Origin: Caballeronia fortuita
GTDB lineage: Bacteria; Pseudomonadota; Gammaproteobacteria; Burkholderiales; Burkholderiaceae
Assembly: GCF_001544835.2 (NCBI RefSeq)
Contig: NZ_FCNX02000005.1
Coordinates: 62,001 to 126,000, forward strand
Direction: 5' to 3'
Length of the DNA: 64,000 bases
Shown here: piece after piece, positions 43,273 through 56,253 of the stretch
How positions within the stretch are numbered: the first letter of the stretch is position 1
Layout of the letters: every line of letters begins with the position of its first letter
Translations under genes and position numbers: made by a program
Notes under the pieces: model-generated
Told to the model about the DNA's origin: nothing
Databases searched by the model: none
Seen by the model: the letters and a program-made list of their open reading frames with translations, nothing else

Positions 43273-43283
43273 TTTGTTGACAA
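43273..43283. promoter_or_regulatory. GntR operator candidate 2
   Basis: TTGTTGACAAT repeats the TTGT-N2-ACAA half-sites, 118 bp beyond site 1. The pair may allow looping or cooperative autorepression. Confidence 0.6.
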
Positions 43284-43358
43284 TCACAGGAACGAAATTG
43301 GTGCGCCTGATGCACATGGTGAGTGCTGTCTAGGACCGTTAGTTGCACCGTTGCATGC

Positions 43359-43384
43359 AAAATAAGGCGCTCGGTCGAGCGCCT
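43359..43384 (-). terminator. Rho-independent terminator for ldcA
   Basis: On the minus strand AGGCGCTC-GACC-GAGCGCCT is followed by TATTTT, 14 bp beyond the ldcA stop. Confidence 0.88.
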
Positions 43385-43397
43385 CGTTTCGTTTTGT

Positions 43398-45312
<1,915 letters not shown>

Positions 45313-45589
45313 CGGGGAATACGACCGGCTTTCACCCGCGAACGGGCGCGGTCTGTCACGATTTCCGTTGGTTAGCTCGAAGTCGGAAGGCAGCCGGAAA
45401 ACCACGCTCGCGCGTTGTTCGGCACGTCTCGACAATCCAGCACACATTCTATCAGTGGCCGGCGAGCGGTTTTTGCCGAAGGCACGCGCGTTCGCCGCGC
45501 GTTGCCGTATACCGGGCTTACCGCCGTCCTTATGCGTCGTTTGCGCAACATTCGTTGACTGCCTCATTGCAACTGTGCTTGTACGATGA

Positions 45590-46333
45590 CTACGCGCCTT
45601 GCCCGCGCACGTAGCCTTCGGTCGCACGCAGCAGCCGTCGCGTGTATTCGTGCGCGACGTTGCGTGCGCGCACGGCATCGATGCCCAGTTGCTCGACGAT
45701 CTCGCCATTGCGCATCACCGCGACGCGCTGACACAGAAAGCCGATCACCGCGAGGTTGTGGCTTACGAGGATCATCGTCAGATCACGTTCGCGGTGCAGC
45801 CGGCGCAGCAGATTCAGAATTTCCGCCTGCACGGAGACGTCGAGCGCGGACGTCGGTTCATCGAGCAGCAACACGCGTGGTTCGACGATCAACGCCCGCG
45901 CAATAGACACGCGTTGACGCTGTCCCCCCGACAACTGATGCGGATAGCGAAAGCGGAACGCCGGGCCGAGGCCGACTTCGGCGAGCGCCGCGAGAATGCG
46001 CGCGTCTTCGTCGCCGATGCCGTTGATCGAGAGCGGCTCGCGCAAGGTCTTGTCGACGGTGAAGCGCGGATGCAGCGCGCCGTACGGATCCTGGAACACC
46101 ATCTGCACGTCGCGCCGCGCGGGGCGATCGGGCCGAGAACCGGTGTGCATGCTGCCGCCCGCGAGCGGCGTGAGTCCCGCGAGCGCGCGCAAGAGCGTCG
46201 ACTTGCCGCTGCCCGATTCTCCGACGAGCCCGAACACCTCGCCCGTTTCCACGCGCAACGACACGTCGCGCACGGCATCGACGTGACCGGTTTTCGTCCG
46301 GAAGCGAATGAGCGCGCGGTCGATCTCGATCAT
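45590..46333 (-). CDS. ddpF: ABC transporter ATPase DdpF-like
   Basis: 247 residues from the ATG at 46333, overlapping the previous stop (ATGA). Walker A is GESGSGKSTLLRALAG, the signature LSGGQRQRVSIARALIVEPR, and Walker B VLLLDEPTSALDVSVQ. It is of the OppF/DppF class. It is shorter than many OppF proteins, whose C-terminal peptide-transport extension is absent here. As the last gene of the ddpXABCDF operon it supplies one of the two ATPases of the D-Ala-D-Ala importer. Confidence 0.9.
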   Translation of the reverse strand: MIEIDRALIRFRTKTGHVDAVRDVSLRVETGEVFGLVGESGSGKSTLLRALAGLTPLAGGSMHTGSRPDRPARRDVQMVFQDPYGALHPRFTVDKTLREPLSINGIGDEDARILAALAEVGLGPAFRFRYPHQLSGGQRQRVSIARALIVEPRVLLLDEPTSALDVSVQAEILNLLRRLHRERDLTMILVSHNLAVIGFLCQRVAVMRNGEIVEQLGIDAVRARNVAHEYTRRLLRATEGYVRGQGA

Positions 46334-47190
46334 CGCGGCGTGCCTTCGTCGAGCCATGCCGGGTCGCGGCGCAGCGTCGGCAACTCACCGGGTGGATTGT
46401 CGAGCGGGGGATTCGCTTCGAGCAGCCCGCGCGTGTAAGGATGCGTCGCGTGGACGAGATCGCGCGCAGCGCACGTTTCGACGACGCGCCCGCCGTACAT
46501 CACCGCGACGCGGTCGCAGAACGACATTACGAGCGGCAAGTCGTGGCTGACGAAGACGAGACCCGTATCGTGGCGGGCGATCATCTCGTCGAGGACCGAG
46601 AGCACCTGCATCGACACGAGCACGTCGAGCGCGCTCGTGGGTTCGTCGGCGATGAGAAGGCTCGGGCCCGCCGACACCATCATCGCGATCATCACGCGCT
46701 GGCCCATGCCGCCGGAGAGTTCGTGCGGATACGCGTGCGCGACGCGCTGCGGATCGTGGATGTGCACGGCTTCCAGCGCTTTCACGATGCGTTCGCGCAA
46801 GCGCCGGCCGCTTTCCTTCACGCCTTGGCGCGCGAAGGTTTCGCGCATCTGCTGCGCGACGGTCATCACCGGATTGAGGGAATATTTCGGATCTTGCAAA
46901 ACCATGCTCATGCGCGTGCCGCACAGCCGGCGGCGCGCTTTCGGGCGCATCGCGAGCAGGTCCTGTCCTTCGAAGTGCAGCGCCTTGGCGGACCATTCCG
47001 CCTCGGGCGGCAAAAGCCCGAGCAGCGCGCGCCCGGTCAGCGATTTGCCCGATCCCGATTCGCCGACGATGCCGAGCCGCTCGCCGCGCCGCACCGTCAG
47101 CGACACGCCGCGCACCGCGGGCACGAGCGCGCCGTCGTGGCCCGCGAAGGCCACTTCGAGGCCGTCTATTTCGGCGAGCGCATCGGTCAT
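46330..47190 (-). CDS. ddpD: ABC transporter ATPase DdpD-like
   Basis: 286 residues from the ATG at 47190, with GGAGG upstream. Walker A GESGSGKSLTGRALLGLLPP has S-L in place of the usual S-T/S-M. The signature is LSGGMGQRVMIAMMVSAGPS and Walker B LLIADEPTSALDVLVS. The C-terminus has the oligopeptide-transport extension (HPYTRGLLEANPPLDNPPGE). It pairs with DdpF to power uptake. Confidence 0.9.
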   Translation of the reverse strand: MTDALAEIDGLEVAFAGHDGALVPAVRGVSLTVRRGERLGIVGESGSGKSLTGRALLGLLPPEAEWSAKALHFEGQDLLAMRPKARRRLCGTRMSMVLQDPKYSLNPVMTVAQQMRETFARQGVKESGRRLRERIVKALEAVHIHDPQRVAHAYPHELSGGMGQRVMIAMMVSAGPSLLIADEPTSALDVLVSMQVLSVLDEMIARHDTGLVFVSHDLPLVMSFCDRVAVMYGGRVVETCAARDLVHATHPYTRGLLEANPPLDNPPGELPTLRRDPAWLDEGTPR

Positions 47191-47191
47191 G

Positions 47192-48121
47192 TCAGCCTCC
47201 GTGCCGCGGGTCGAAGACGTCGCGCAGACCGTCGCCGAGCAGGTTGAAGGCAAGGCTCACCGCGAGGATCGCGAGGCCGGGAATCGTCGCGACCCACCAC
47301 GCGTCGAGCAGCACGTTGCGGCCCGCCGCGACCATGTAGCCCCATTCCGGGCTCGGCGGCTGCGCGCCCAGTCCGAGAAAGCCGAGGCCCGCGACGGCGA
47401 GAATGATGCCCGCCATGTCGAGCGTCGCGCGCACGATCACCGACGACGAGCACAGCGGCACGATATAACGCAGCAGCACGCGCAGATGCGACGCGCCCTG
47501 CAGACGCGCCGCGTGAATGTAGTCGGCCTGCGCGAGCCGCAGCGACTCCGCGCGCGCGAGCCGCGCATAGGGCGGCCACGCGGTGATCGACAGCGCGATC
47601 ACCGCGTTGAGCACGCCCGGCCCGAGCGCCGCGGCGAACGCGAGCGCGAGAACGATCTTGGGAAACGCGAGCGCGACATCGGTCACGCGCATCAACAACG
47701 TATCGACGATGCCGCCGCAATAGCCCGCCAACGTGCCGATCAGAAGCCCGACCGGCACGACGAGCACGACGACGAGCATCGCAATCGCAAGCGTCAGGCG
47801 CGAGCCGTGCACCAGCCGCGAGAGAATGTCGCGGCCGAGTTGATCGGTGCCGAACCAGTGCGCCGCGCCCGGTGGCGTGAGACGTTCGGCGAGCACTTGC
47901 TGCAACGGGTCCCGCGTGACGAGCATCGGACCGAACGCGGCGACCGCGATCAGAAGCAGCAAGATCGCGAGCCCGAACATGCTCAACGGATTCGACGAGA
48001 AGCGCCGCCAGCGCCGATACGCACGCCCGAGCGCGGCCTGTCGCGGCGACGCGGGCGTATCGGTCGAAAGCCACGCGCGCAAGCCCGTTCGCGCCGGTTT
48101 CATCTGTGCAAGGTCCTTCAT
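47192..48121 (-). CDS. ddpC: ABC transporter permease DdpC-like
   Basis: 309 residues from the ATG at 48121, one base after the ddpB stop; an in-frame ATG four codons earlier is possible. The N-terminal OppC_N segment (RFSSNPLSMFGLAILLLLIA) leads to a five- to six-helix permease domain. The EAA loop reads ALSITAWPPYARLARAESLR. GTDQLGRDILSRLVHGSRLT is the hallmark of DppC-type permeases. Confidence 0.92.
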   Translation of the reverse strand: MKDLAQMKPARTGLRAWLSTDTPASPRQAALGRAYRRWRRFSSNPLSMFGLAILLLLIAVAAFGPMLVTRDPLQQVLAERLTPPGAAHWFGTDQLGRDILSRLVHGSRLTLAIAMLVVVLVVPVGLLIGTLAGYCGGIVDTLLMRVTDVALAFPKIVLALAFAAALGPGVLNAVIALSITAWPPYARLARAESLRLAQADYIHAARLQGASHLRVLLRYIVPLCSSSVIVRATLDMAGIILAVAGLGFLGLGAQPPSPEWGYMVAAGRNVLLDAWWVATIPGLAILAVSLAFNLLGDGLRDVFDPRHGG

Positions 48122-48122
48122 G

Positions 48123-49172
48123 TCAGCGCGCACGCGGATCGAACACGCGATACAGCGCGTCGGTCAGAAGATTGAGCGCGATGAACGTCGCGCCGATCAC
48201 GAGCGTACTGCCGAGCACGGCGTTCATGTCGGCGTTCAATAACGCGCCCGTCAGATACGAGCCGATGCCCGGCCACGCGAACACGATCTCCGTCAGCACG
48301 GAGCCTTCCAGCAGATAGCTGTACGCGAGCGCGATCACCGTGAGGAGCGGCACGGCGATATTGCCGAACGCATGCCGCCAGATCACGCGCCGCTCGGGCA
48401 GCCCTTTCGCGCGTGCCGTCGTCACGTATTCCTGGCTCAATTGCTCGAGCATGAACGAGCGCGTCATGCGCGACAGATACGCGATCGAATAGAACGCGAG
48501 CACGCCCGCCGGCAGCGCGATATGCGAGAACGCGTTTTTGAAGACATCCCATTCGCCCGCGATGATCGAATCGACGAGCAGGCTGCCCGTGCGCGTGTCG
48601 ACCATGCCGTCGTAGAGCGGATCGATGCGCCCCGGCCCCGACACCCAATGCAGCCGCGCGTAAAAGAGCAGCAGGCCCATCAGCGCGAGCCAGAACACGG
48701 GCACGGAACTGCCCGCGAGCCCGATCACGCGCGCGATGTGATCGACGATGCGATTGTGCTTCACCGCCGCCGCGACGCCGAGCGGCACGCCGATCGCAAC
48801 GCCGATGAACGTCGAGAGCGTCGCGAGTTCGAGCGTCGCGGGAAAGACGCGCTTGATGTCGTCGATGACCGGATTCGCGGTCAAGAGCGAGATGCCGAGA
48901 TTGCCGTGCAGCACATCGCGCGCGTAGATCACGAATTGCTCGATGAGCGGCTTGTCGAGCCCGAGCCGCAGACGCGCGGCCGCGTAGGCCGCGGCGGATG
49001 CGCGGTCGCCGAGAATCGCGAGCACGGGATCGATGGGAATCTTGCGGCCGATGAAGAACGTGATCGCGAGCAGCCCCGTGAACGTGACGGCGAGCATTGC
49101 GATCCAGCGCGCGAGCGCCAGCGCGATGAGCACGCCGCCGAGCCGCGAACGGTTGAGCGTGACCGTGCTCAC
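48123..49172 (-). CDS. ddpB: ABC transporter permease DdpB-like
   Basis: 349 residues with six predicted membrane helices. The N-terminal segment ALARWIAMLAVTFTGLLAIT and the long periplasmic part with RLRLGLDKPLIEQFVIYARD and NLGISLLTANPVIDDI are typical of DppB/OppB. The EAA loop is QEYVTTARAKGLPERRVIWR. It overlaps ddpA upstream by 4 bp. Confidence 0.92.
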   Translation of the reverse strand: MSTVTLNRSRLGGVLIALALARWIAMLAVTFTGLLAITFFIGRKIPIDPVLAILGDRASAAAYAAARLRLGLDKPLIEQFVIYARDVLHGNLGISLLTANPVIDDIKRVFPATLELATLSTFIGVAIGVPLGVAAAVKHNRIVDHIARVIGLAGSSVPVFWLALMGLLLFYARLHWVSGPGRIDPLYDGMVDTRTGSLLVDSIIAGEWDVFKNAFSHIALPAGVLAFYSIAYLSRMTRSFMLEQLSQEYVTTARAKGLPERRVIWRHAFGNIAVPLLTVIALAYSYLLEGSVLTEIVFAWPGIGSYLTGALLNADMNAVLGSTLVIGATFIALNLLTDALYRVFDPRAR

Positions 49173-50752
49173 TGCTTCTTGAGGTTGCGATACGACACGA
49201 GATCGTTGATCGGCCCGACTTCAAGACCGGTCACGCCGGGACGCGCCGCCACCTGCGACACCTTCTGGAACATGATGACGAACGGCGACTGCGCGAGCAT
49301 TTCACGCTGCATCTTCTCGTAGAGCTGCGCGCGCTTTTTCGTGTCGCTTTCGGCGAGCGCGGCGTCGGTTTCCTTCGTCAGTTGCGGAATGTTCCACGCG
49401 TTGCGCCACGCGAGCATCTTGTAGCTCGACGCATCCGAGTTGTCCGGATTCCACGCGAAGCCCTGCGCGTTGCTGTGCGGATCGATGTAATCCGCCGACC
49501 ACTCGCCGATATAGATATCGTGCGCCCGCGCGCGATATCGTCCGAGCGTCTGCTTGTTGTCGCTCGGCACGAGTTGCACCTTGATGTTCGCAAGCGCGAG
49601 ATTGGCCTGCACGGCCTGCGCGATTTCGCTGTACGGATAATCGTTGCGCACGTCCATCTTTACCGTGAAGCCGTTCGCGAGACCCGCCTTCGCGAGCAGC
49701 GCCTTCGCCTTCGCCACATCCTGGTGATACGGATTTTCGTTCAGCGCGCCGAGAAAACCCTCGGGCAGAAACGCTTCGTGGACCTTGTAGGTCGTGCGGA
49801 TCACGTTCTTCTGAATGCCCTGATAGTCAATGAGCCACTTCATCGCTTCCCAGACTTCCGGCTTCGCGAGATTCGGATTCTTGTTGTTGAGGCCGAGATA
49901 CATGAGCGTCGCCTGCGGCACGGCGCTCGCCTTGATGACGCCGTTCTTCGAGAGCGTGTCGAGATCGTCGGGAGAGAGATCGCGCGCGACGTCGATATCG
50001 CCATTCTGGATCATCAGACGCTGGCTCGCCGCTTCGGTGACGTGGCGCAGCACGATGCGCTTCATCGCGAGCGGCATGCGATAACCGTCGAAACGTTGCA
50101 GCACGATGCTGTCGTTCGCGGTCCACTTCACGAGCTTGTATGCGCCCGAGCCGGCCTCGTTGGTCTTGAGCCACTCGTTGCCGTAATCGTTGCCCTTCGC
50201 ATGCGACTCGACAAGCTTGCGATCCACCACCGATGCCGGCCACGAGCCGAGCACGTTGAGCACGAAGGTCGGCGCATAACGTCGATCGGTCGTGATGGAG
50301 ACGGTCGTGTCGTCGATCTTCTTCACGTTCTGCGCGGCGTTCGCTTTGGTCAAGCCGATGCCCGCGAGCACGGCGGCCGCGCCCTTGTCGAGCAGCGCGG
50401 TGCGCGCAATCGACCAGGCGACGTCATCGGCGGTGAGCGGGTTGCCCGAATGGAACTTGAGACCGGGGCGAATCTTGAAGGTGAACGTGAGACCGTCCGG
50501 GCTCACGGTCCACGACTCGGCGACATCGCCATTGAATTTCGACGGGTCTTTCAGATCGACGCGCACGAGCCGGTCATACGTGTTCGCGACGTATTCTTCG
50601 GGCACCAGTTCGTAGATTTCGCCGGGATCGAGCGAGGTGAATTCATCGAGCAACGTGGCCATGACGAACATGTCTTTTGGCGTCGCGGCGCTCGCGGGCG
50701 GCGCGCTCGCCAACGCGATCATCAGCGCCGCGATCAGTGCAGTCAGTTTCAT
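49169..50752 (-). CDS. ddpA: ABC transporter substrate-binding protein DdpA-like
   Basis: 527 residues of the family-5 dipeptide/oligopeptide binding proteins. The signal peptide MKLTALIAALMIALASAPPA ends in SAA. Family stretches include PEEYVANTYDRLVRVD, TFTFKIRPGLKFHSGNPLTA and DDVAWSIART. It contains no lipobox. It should capture D-Ala-D-Ala or murein-derived dipeptides in the periplasm; the specificity is inferred from the ddpX gene 13 bp upstream. Confidence 0.9.
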   Translation of the reverse strand: MKLTALIAALMIALASAPPASAATPKDMFVMATLLDEFTSLDPGEIYELVPEEYVANTYDRLVRVDLKDPSKFNGDVAESWTVSPDGLTFTFKIRPGLKFHSGNPLTADDVAWSIARTALLDKGAAAVLAGIGLTKANAAQNVKKIDDTTVSITTDRRYAPTFVLNVLGSWPASVVDRKLVESHAKGNDYGNEWLKTNEAGSGAYKLVKWTANDSIVLQRFDGYRMPLAMKRIVLRHVTEAASQRLMIQNGDIDVARDLSPDDLDTLSKNGVIKASAVPQATLMYLGLNNKNPNLAKPEVWEAMKWLIDYQGIQKNVIRTTYKVHEAFLPEGFLGALNENPYHQDVAKAKALLAKAGLANGFTVKMDVRNDYPYSEIAQAVQANLALANIKVQLVPSDNKQTLGRYRARAHDIYIGEWSADYIDPHSNAQGFAWNPDNSDASSYKMLAWRNAWNIPQLTKETDAALAESDTKKRAQLYEKMQREMLAQSPFVIMFQKVSQVAARPGVTGLEVGPINDLVSYRNLKKQ

Positions 50753-50765
50753 GTCGGGTCCTCGA

Positions 50766-51329
50766 TTACATGAGCCGCAGCGGGCCGCTGTCTTCGTTGT
50801 CGATCAAAGCAAGTTCGCGCGAGCCTGGCAATTCGTAATGCCACCACTCGCTCTTGATGTGCGTGAAGCCGGCGCCGTGCATCACGCCGAGCAAAAGCGT
50901 GCGATTGCGTTGCACGGGCTCCGGCAGGCCGAGGTGAAAGTGTTCGGATTCGGCGACCATCGCATCGAAACCGGTGCCCATGTCGAGCTCGTTGCCGTCG
51001 GCATCGATGAGCGTCAGATCGATGGCCGTGCCGCGGCTATGGTTTGAACCGCGCCCGAGTTCGGCGATGAACGTCGGATCGGGCAGGAAGTCCCACAGCA
51101 CCTTTTGCGCTTGCGGCGGGCGGTAGGCGTCGAAGATCCTGAGCGTCGTGCCGATGCTCTTCGCGATATCGACGGCTTTGCGCAGCGCGGCTTCGGCGGG
51201 TTCCAGCAGCAGGCAGTGCTGCGCCTTGTAGATCGGTTTGCCGGTGAAGTTGCGATCGGTCGCGTAGACGAGATCGATCTGGACGTGATGGGTGTCGGGC
51301 GTGATGTGCAGCAGGCGGGACCGGGTCAT
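50766..51329 (-). CDS. ddpX: D-alanyl-D-alanine dipeptidase DdpX (VanX family)
   Basis: 187 residues from the ATG at 51329; an in-frame GTG 11 codons earlier is the alternative. The VanX zinc site is complete: H97 and D104 in SNHSRGTAIDLTL, and E161-x-x-H164 in KSEWWHYELPG. R70 in FDAYRPPQAQ is the transition-state Arg. It cleaves D-Ala-D-Ala to D-alanine. It leads the operon ddpX-ddpA-ddpB-ddpC-ddpD-ddpF, the same order as in E. coli. No vanA/vanH/vanS/vanR genes are present, so recycling or nutrition, not vancomycin resistance, is indicated. Confidence 0.95.
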   Translation of the reverse strand: MTRSRLLHITPDTHHVQIDLVYATDRNFTGKPIYKAQHCLLLEPAEAALRKAVDIAKSIGTTLRIFDAYRPPQAQKVLWDFLPDPTFIAELGRGSNHSRGTAIDLTLIDADGNELDMGTGFDAMVAESEHFHLGLPEPVQRNRTLLLGVMHGAGFTHIKSEWWHYELPGSRELALIDNEDSGPLRLM

Positions 51330-51420
51330 GTAAGCGCTTCGAATCGATTCATTCCGATACACGCACCTTAACGCGTAAGAAAAAACCGCGAAACCCTTTA
51401 TTTTCGATGTTTTCGGCTAT

Positions 51421-51996
51421 TCACGACGCAAGCGGCCAGCGCGCGATGACTTCGTGTTGCGATTTTCCCAGCCGGCTGCGCATGAGTGCGAACTCGCGCG
51501 CTGTCCATGCGACGGGTTCCACGGGCTCGCGCGCGATGCGATGCTCGTCGTAGAGCAAGGTGACGTGCGGTGTGAAACGCGGATGGCGTTTGACGACGAT
51601 GCCTTCGGCTTCGAGCGTCGTGCCGAGAGTGTGTTCGAGCGCGGCGAGCGTTTGTGTGACATCGCCGGAGAGCACCAGCGGGCGTTTCGCGCGGCGGCCG
51701 GAGAAGCTCTCGATACGGTCGAGCGTCACGTCGACGGGCGGCAACGCGATCTGCGAAGCGGCGATGTGGGCTTGCTTCAGGACATCGGCGGGAATGCCTG
51801 CGAACGCGCCGAGATAATGCAGTGTGATGTGCAGGCGATCGATGGGGATCGCTCTCGCCTTCAGTTCGTGCTCGATGTGCAGCCGCGCCGCCAGTTCCGC
51901 GATGCGCGCGGCGGCGCTGGGGTCGGGGTATAGGGCGAAGAAGAGAGAGTCGGTGGGGCGATCGGACGCGGAGTCAGTCATGCGCCCGTTCGCCAT
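51421..51996 (-). CDS. thpR: RNA 2',3'-cyclic phosphodiesterase (2'-5' RNA ligase family)
   Basis: 191 residues with the two HxT motifs of the 2H phosphoesterase fold: LHITLHYLGAF and PRFTPHVTLLYDEH. The start FFALYPDPSAAARIAELAAR is typical. The start could instead be the Met five codons downstream. It lies 9 bp after guaA, so it may be part of the guaA transcript. Its physiological RNA substrate is not known. Confidence 0.92.
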   Translation of the reverse strand: MANGRMTDSASDRPTDSLFFALYPDPSAAARIAELAARLHIEHELKARAIPIDRLHITLHYLGAFAGIPADVLKQAHIAASQIALPPVDVTLDRIESFSGRRAKRPLVLSGDVTQTLAALEHTLGTTLEAEGIVVKRHPRFTPHVTLLYDEHRIAREPVEPVAWTAREFALMRSRLGKSQHEVIARWPLAS

Positions 51997-52005
51997 CGGA
52001 CTCGC

Positions 52006-53589
52006 TCACTCCCACTCGATCGTCGCAGGCGGTTTACCCGAAATGTCATACACCACCCGATTGATTCCGCGCACCTCGTTGATGATGCGATTGCTCACAT
52101 GTCCGAGCAGATCGTGCGGCAGATGCGCCCAATGCGCCGTCATGAAGTCGAGCGTCTGCACCGCACGCAGCGCGACCACATACTCGTAAGTGCGCCCGTC
52201 GCCCATCACGCCGACGCTCTTCACCGGCAGAAACACCGCGAACGCCTGGCTCGTCAGGTCGTACCACGATTTGCCCGTTTCCTTGTCGATGGTATTGCGC
52301 AACGTCTCGATGAAAATCGCATCGGCGCGGCGCAGCAGGTCCGCGAACTCGCGCTTCACTTCGCCGAGAATCCGCACGCCGAGGCCCGGTCCCGGGAACG
52401 GATGGCGATACACCATCGCGGGCGGCAGACCGAGCTTCACGCCCAGTTCGCGCACTTCATCCTTGAAAAGCTCGCGCAGCGGCTCGAGCAGCTTGAGATT
52501 CAACGTTTCCGGCAAGCCGCCGACGTTGTGATGGCTCTTGATCGTGTGCGCGCCCTTCTTGCCCTTGCCCGCCGATTCGATCACGTCCGGATAGATCGTG
52601 CCCTGCGCGAGCCACTTCGCATCGGTGAGCTTGTCCGATTCCTTGTGGAACACTTCGACGAACTCCGCGCCGATGATCTTGCGCTTCGCTTCCGGATCGG
52701 TCACGCCCGCGAGCTTCTGCAGGAATTCTTCGCTCGCATCGACGTGGATTACCTTCACGCCGAGGTGATCCGCGAACGTCGACATCACCTGCTCCGCCTC
52801 GTTCTGGCGCAGCAGGCCGTGATCGACGAACACGCACGTCAGTTGATCGCCGATCGCGCGATGCAAGAGCGCCGCCGCCACCGACGAATCCACGCCGCCC
52901 GACAAGCCGAGAATCACGTGCTCATCGCCGACCTGCGCGCGGATTTTCTCGACCGCTTCGTCGATGTAATGGCCCATTTCCCAGTCCGCACGCGCGCCGC
53001 ACAACTCGAGCACGAAACGGTCGATCATCGCGCGGCCCTGCACCGTGTGCGTGACTTCCGGATGCCATTGCAGGCCGTAGAAGCGGCGGTCGTCGTCGGC
53101 CATCGCGGCGATAGGGCACGACGGCGTCGAGGCCATCAGCTTGAAACCCGCCGGCAGGTCGACGACCTTGTCGCCGTGGCTCATCCACACCTTGAGCATC
53201 GACTCGCCCTTGTCGCTCGCGAAGTCCTGAATGCCTTCGAGAAAGCCCGTGTGATTCAGCGCCTGCACTTCCGCATAGCCGAATTCACGCACGTGGCCGA
53301 GCTCGACCTTCCCGCCGAGCTGATCGGCCATCGTCTGCATGCCGTAGCAGATGCCGAGCACGGGCACGCCGAGATCGAAGACGATCTGCGGCGCGCGCGG
53401 CGACTTCGCCTCGGTGACCGAGTTCGGGCCGCCCGACAGGATGATGCCCTTCGGCGCGAATTCGCGGATGAACGTCTCGTCGACGTCGTACGGATGAATT
53501 TCCGAGTAGACGTGGGACTCGCGGATGCGCCGCGCGATCAACTGGGTGACTTGGGAGCCGAAATCGAGAATCAGGATTTTGTCGTGCAT
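52006..53589 (-). CDS. guaA: GMP synthase (glutamine-hydrolysing)
   Basis: 527 residues from [20 protein letters not shown]; the frame is open four codons further. The class I glutaminase has C81 ([14 protein letters not shown]) and the HPEVTH motif for His and Glu. The ATP-pyrophosphatase P-loop is [15 protein letters not shown]. The C-terminal dimerisation domain ends [19 protein letters not shown]. It converts XMP to GMP. guaB lies upstream on the same strand, separated by a membrane-protein gene. Confidence 0.97.
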   Translation of the reverse strand: MHDKILILDFGSQVTQLIARRIRESHVYSEIHPYDVDETFIREFAPKGIILSGGPNSVTEAKSPRAPQIVFDLGVPVLGICYGMQTMADQLGGKVELGHVREFGYAEVQALNHTGFLEGIQDFASDKGESMLKVWMSHGDKVVDLPAGFKLMASTPSCPIAAMADDDRRFYGLQWHPEVTHTVQGRAMIDRFVLELCGARADWEMGHYIDEAVEKIRAQVGDEHVILGLSGGVDSSVAAALLHRAIGDQLTCVFVDHGLLRQNEAEQVMSTFADHLGVKVIHVDASEEFLQKLAGVTDPEAKRKIIGAEFVEVFHKESDKLTDAKWLAQGTIYPDVIESAGKGKKGAHTIKSHHNVGGLPETLNLKLLEPLRELFKDEVRELGVKLGLPPAMVYRHPFPGPGLGVRILGEVKREFADLLRRADAIFIETLRNTIDKETGKSWYDLTSQAFAVFLPVKSVGVMGDGRTYEYVVALRAVQTLDFMTAHWAHLPHDLLGHVSNRIINEVRGINRVVYDISGKPPATIEWE

Positions 53590-53755
53590 GGCTGCGGCCA
53601 AAGGCTAAGTGAACGATTGATGTCTGGGCTGCCGGAACGCAACATCGCGCGGCCGGCGTGCAAATAAATCGACGGCCGGCGCATAGGCCGACCGTGCTTG
53701 TCCTGCGTGTTTGCGTCGCCGCGCGTGCGTGGCGCCCGGCATGCGCTTGCGGCCC

Positions 53756-54565
53756 TCAACGGGGCGCGCGGCTCGCGTCCGGCGCGAGCGGATCGACGCG
53801 TCGACCCGTCGCAGGATCGATTTCGCCGGTGATGACGGGCTCGATGCGCTTGCCGGTGACCGGATCGATCGCGCGGCCCGTCAGCGGATCGAGCGTGCCA
53901 CCGGTGACCGGATCGACCGCGCCGTCCGGATGCGCGCGCACCGACGCCGCACCGATGGGCGACGCGGGATCGAGCGGCCGTCCTGCTGAATCGATCGCGC
54001 GGCCCGATATCGGATCGATGGCCGTTGCGTCCGGCGCCCGGGCTGCGGGGCGCGATGCGATATCGATCGGTTCCGCGCGTGCGGGCGGCACTTCCTCACG
54101 CTTTTGCGCCGCCTTCTTCTCCGCGCGCTGCGCCGATGCCGCGCCCGCCAGCGCCGCGCGCTCGCGCCGCCGCACCGCCGACGACAACCGCACGCTGCCG
54201 AGACCCAGCACGAGCAGCACCGCGCCGACCACCGCCGCGCTGATCTGGCCGATGCCATCGACTTCAGGTGTGTGCAGCCCGAGCAGCCACACCAGCACGA
54301 CGACGCCCGACAGCCACTGCACGTGGCCCGAAACACGCGCGGCGCGTGCGGTCAGCGCGCCATCGACGGCCGCGTGAAACGCGAGCCACGACAGACCGAC
54401 GAGCGCGATGCCGAGCAACTGCCCGGCGAACGCCGGCTGGACGCGGATCGAATCCAGTTGCAGCGCGCCGTACAGGCCGGCCCACGGCGTCAGCAGAAAC
54501 AGCAGGCCGAACGCCAGAAAAATCAGGGCATTGATGACGAGCACGACCCGCAGCAACGGTTTCAT
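53756..54565 (-). CDS. Inner-membrane protein with repeated DPxTG tail, unknown function
   Basis: 269 residues. The first ~130 contain four hydrophobic helices (LLRVVLVINALIFLAFGLLF; AGQLLGIALVGLSWLAFHAA; VQWLSGVVVLVWLLG; ISAAVVGAVLLVLGLGSVRL). A basic/Ala-rich linker follows, then ~90 residues made of degenerate 8-residue units: IDPISGRA, VDPVTGGT, LDPLTGRA, IDPVTGKR, IEPVITGE, IDPATGRR, VDPLAPDA. I do not recognise a named family. It sits between guaB and guaA, 15 bp downstream of guaB's upstream neighbour side and on the same strand. The repeat could be an extended beta or turn-rich cytoplasmic or periplasmic surface. Confidence 0.7.
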   Translation of the reverse strand: MKPLLRVVLVINALIFLAFGLLFLLTPWAGLYGALQLDSIRVQPAFAGQLLGIALVGLSWLAFHAAVDGALTARAARVSGHVQWLSGVVVLVWLLGLHTPEVDGIGQISAAVVGAVLLVLGLGSVRLSSAVRRRERAALAGAASAQRAEKKAAQKREEVPPARAEPIDIASRPAARAPDATAIDPISGRAIDSAGRPLDPASPIGAASVRAHPDGAVDPVTGGTLDPLTGRAIDPVTGKRIEPVITGEIDPATGRRVDPLAPDASRAPR

Positions 54566-54580
54566 GGTCAGTCCGCTCGA

Positions 54581-56068
<1,488 letters not shown>

Positions 56069-56253
56069 TTATACCGATAGTTCCCCGCATTTTCACTGCC
56101 CGAACAGCAGCTTAGGCGATTGCGGCGCAAAATCCGGGCCGTCGCGCGCCCGCGCCTTTCGCACCGCCGCCGTTGCAGTTTTCGACAAGACGGGCCTCCC
56201 GGGGCGCATGCTACGCTTCGCGCCGTCAGTTGAAATTTCGGCGGGGTCGGACG

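Noticed and set aside
50766..51329. VanX homologue as a vancomycin-resistance determinant
   Set aside because: No vanH, vanA, vanR or vanS genes are nearby; the ddpABCDF importer context indicates dipeptide use.
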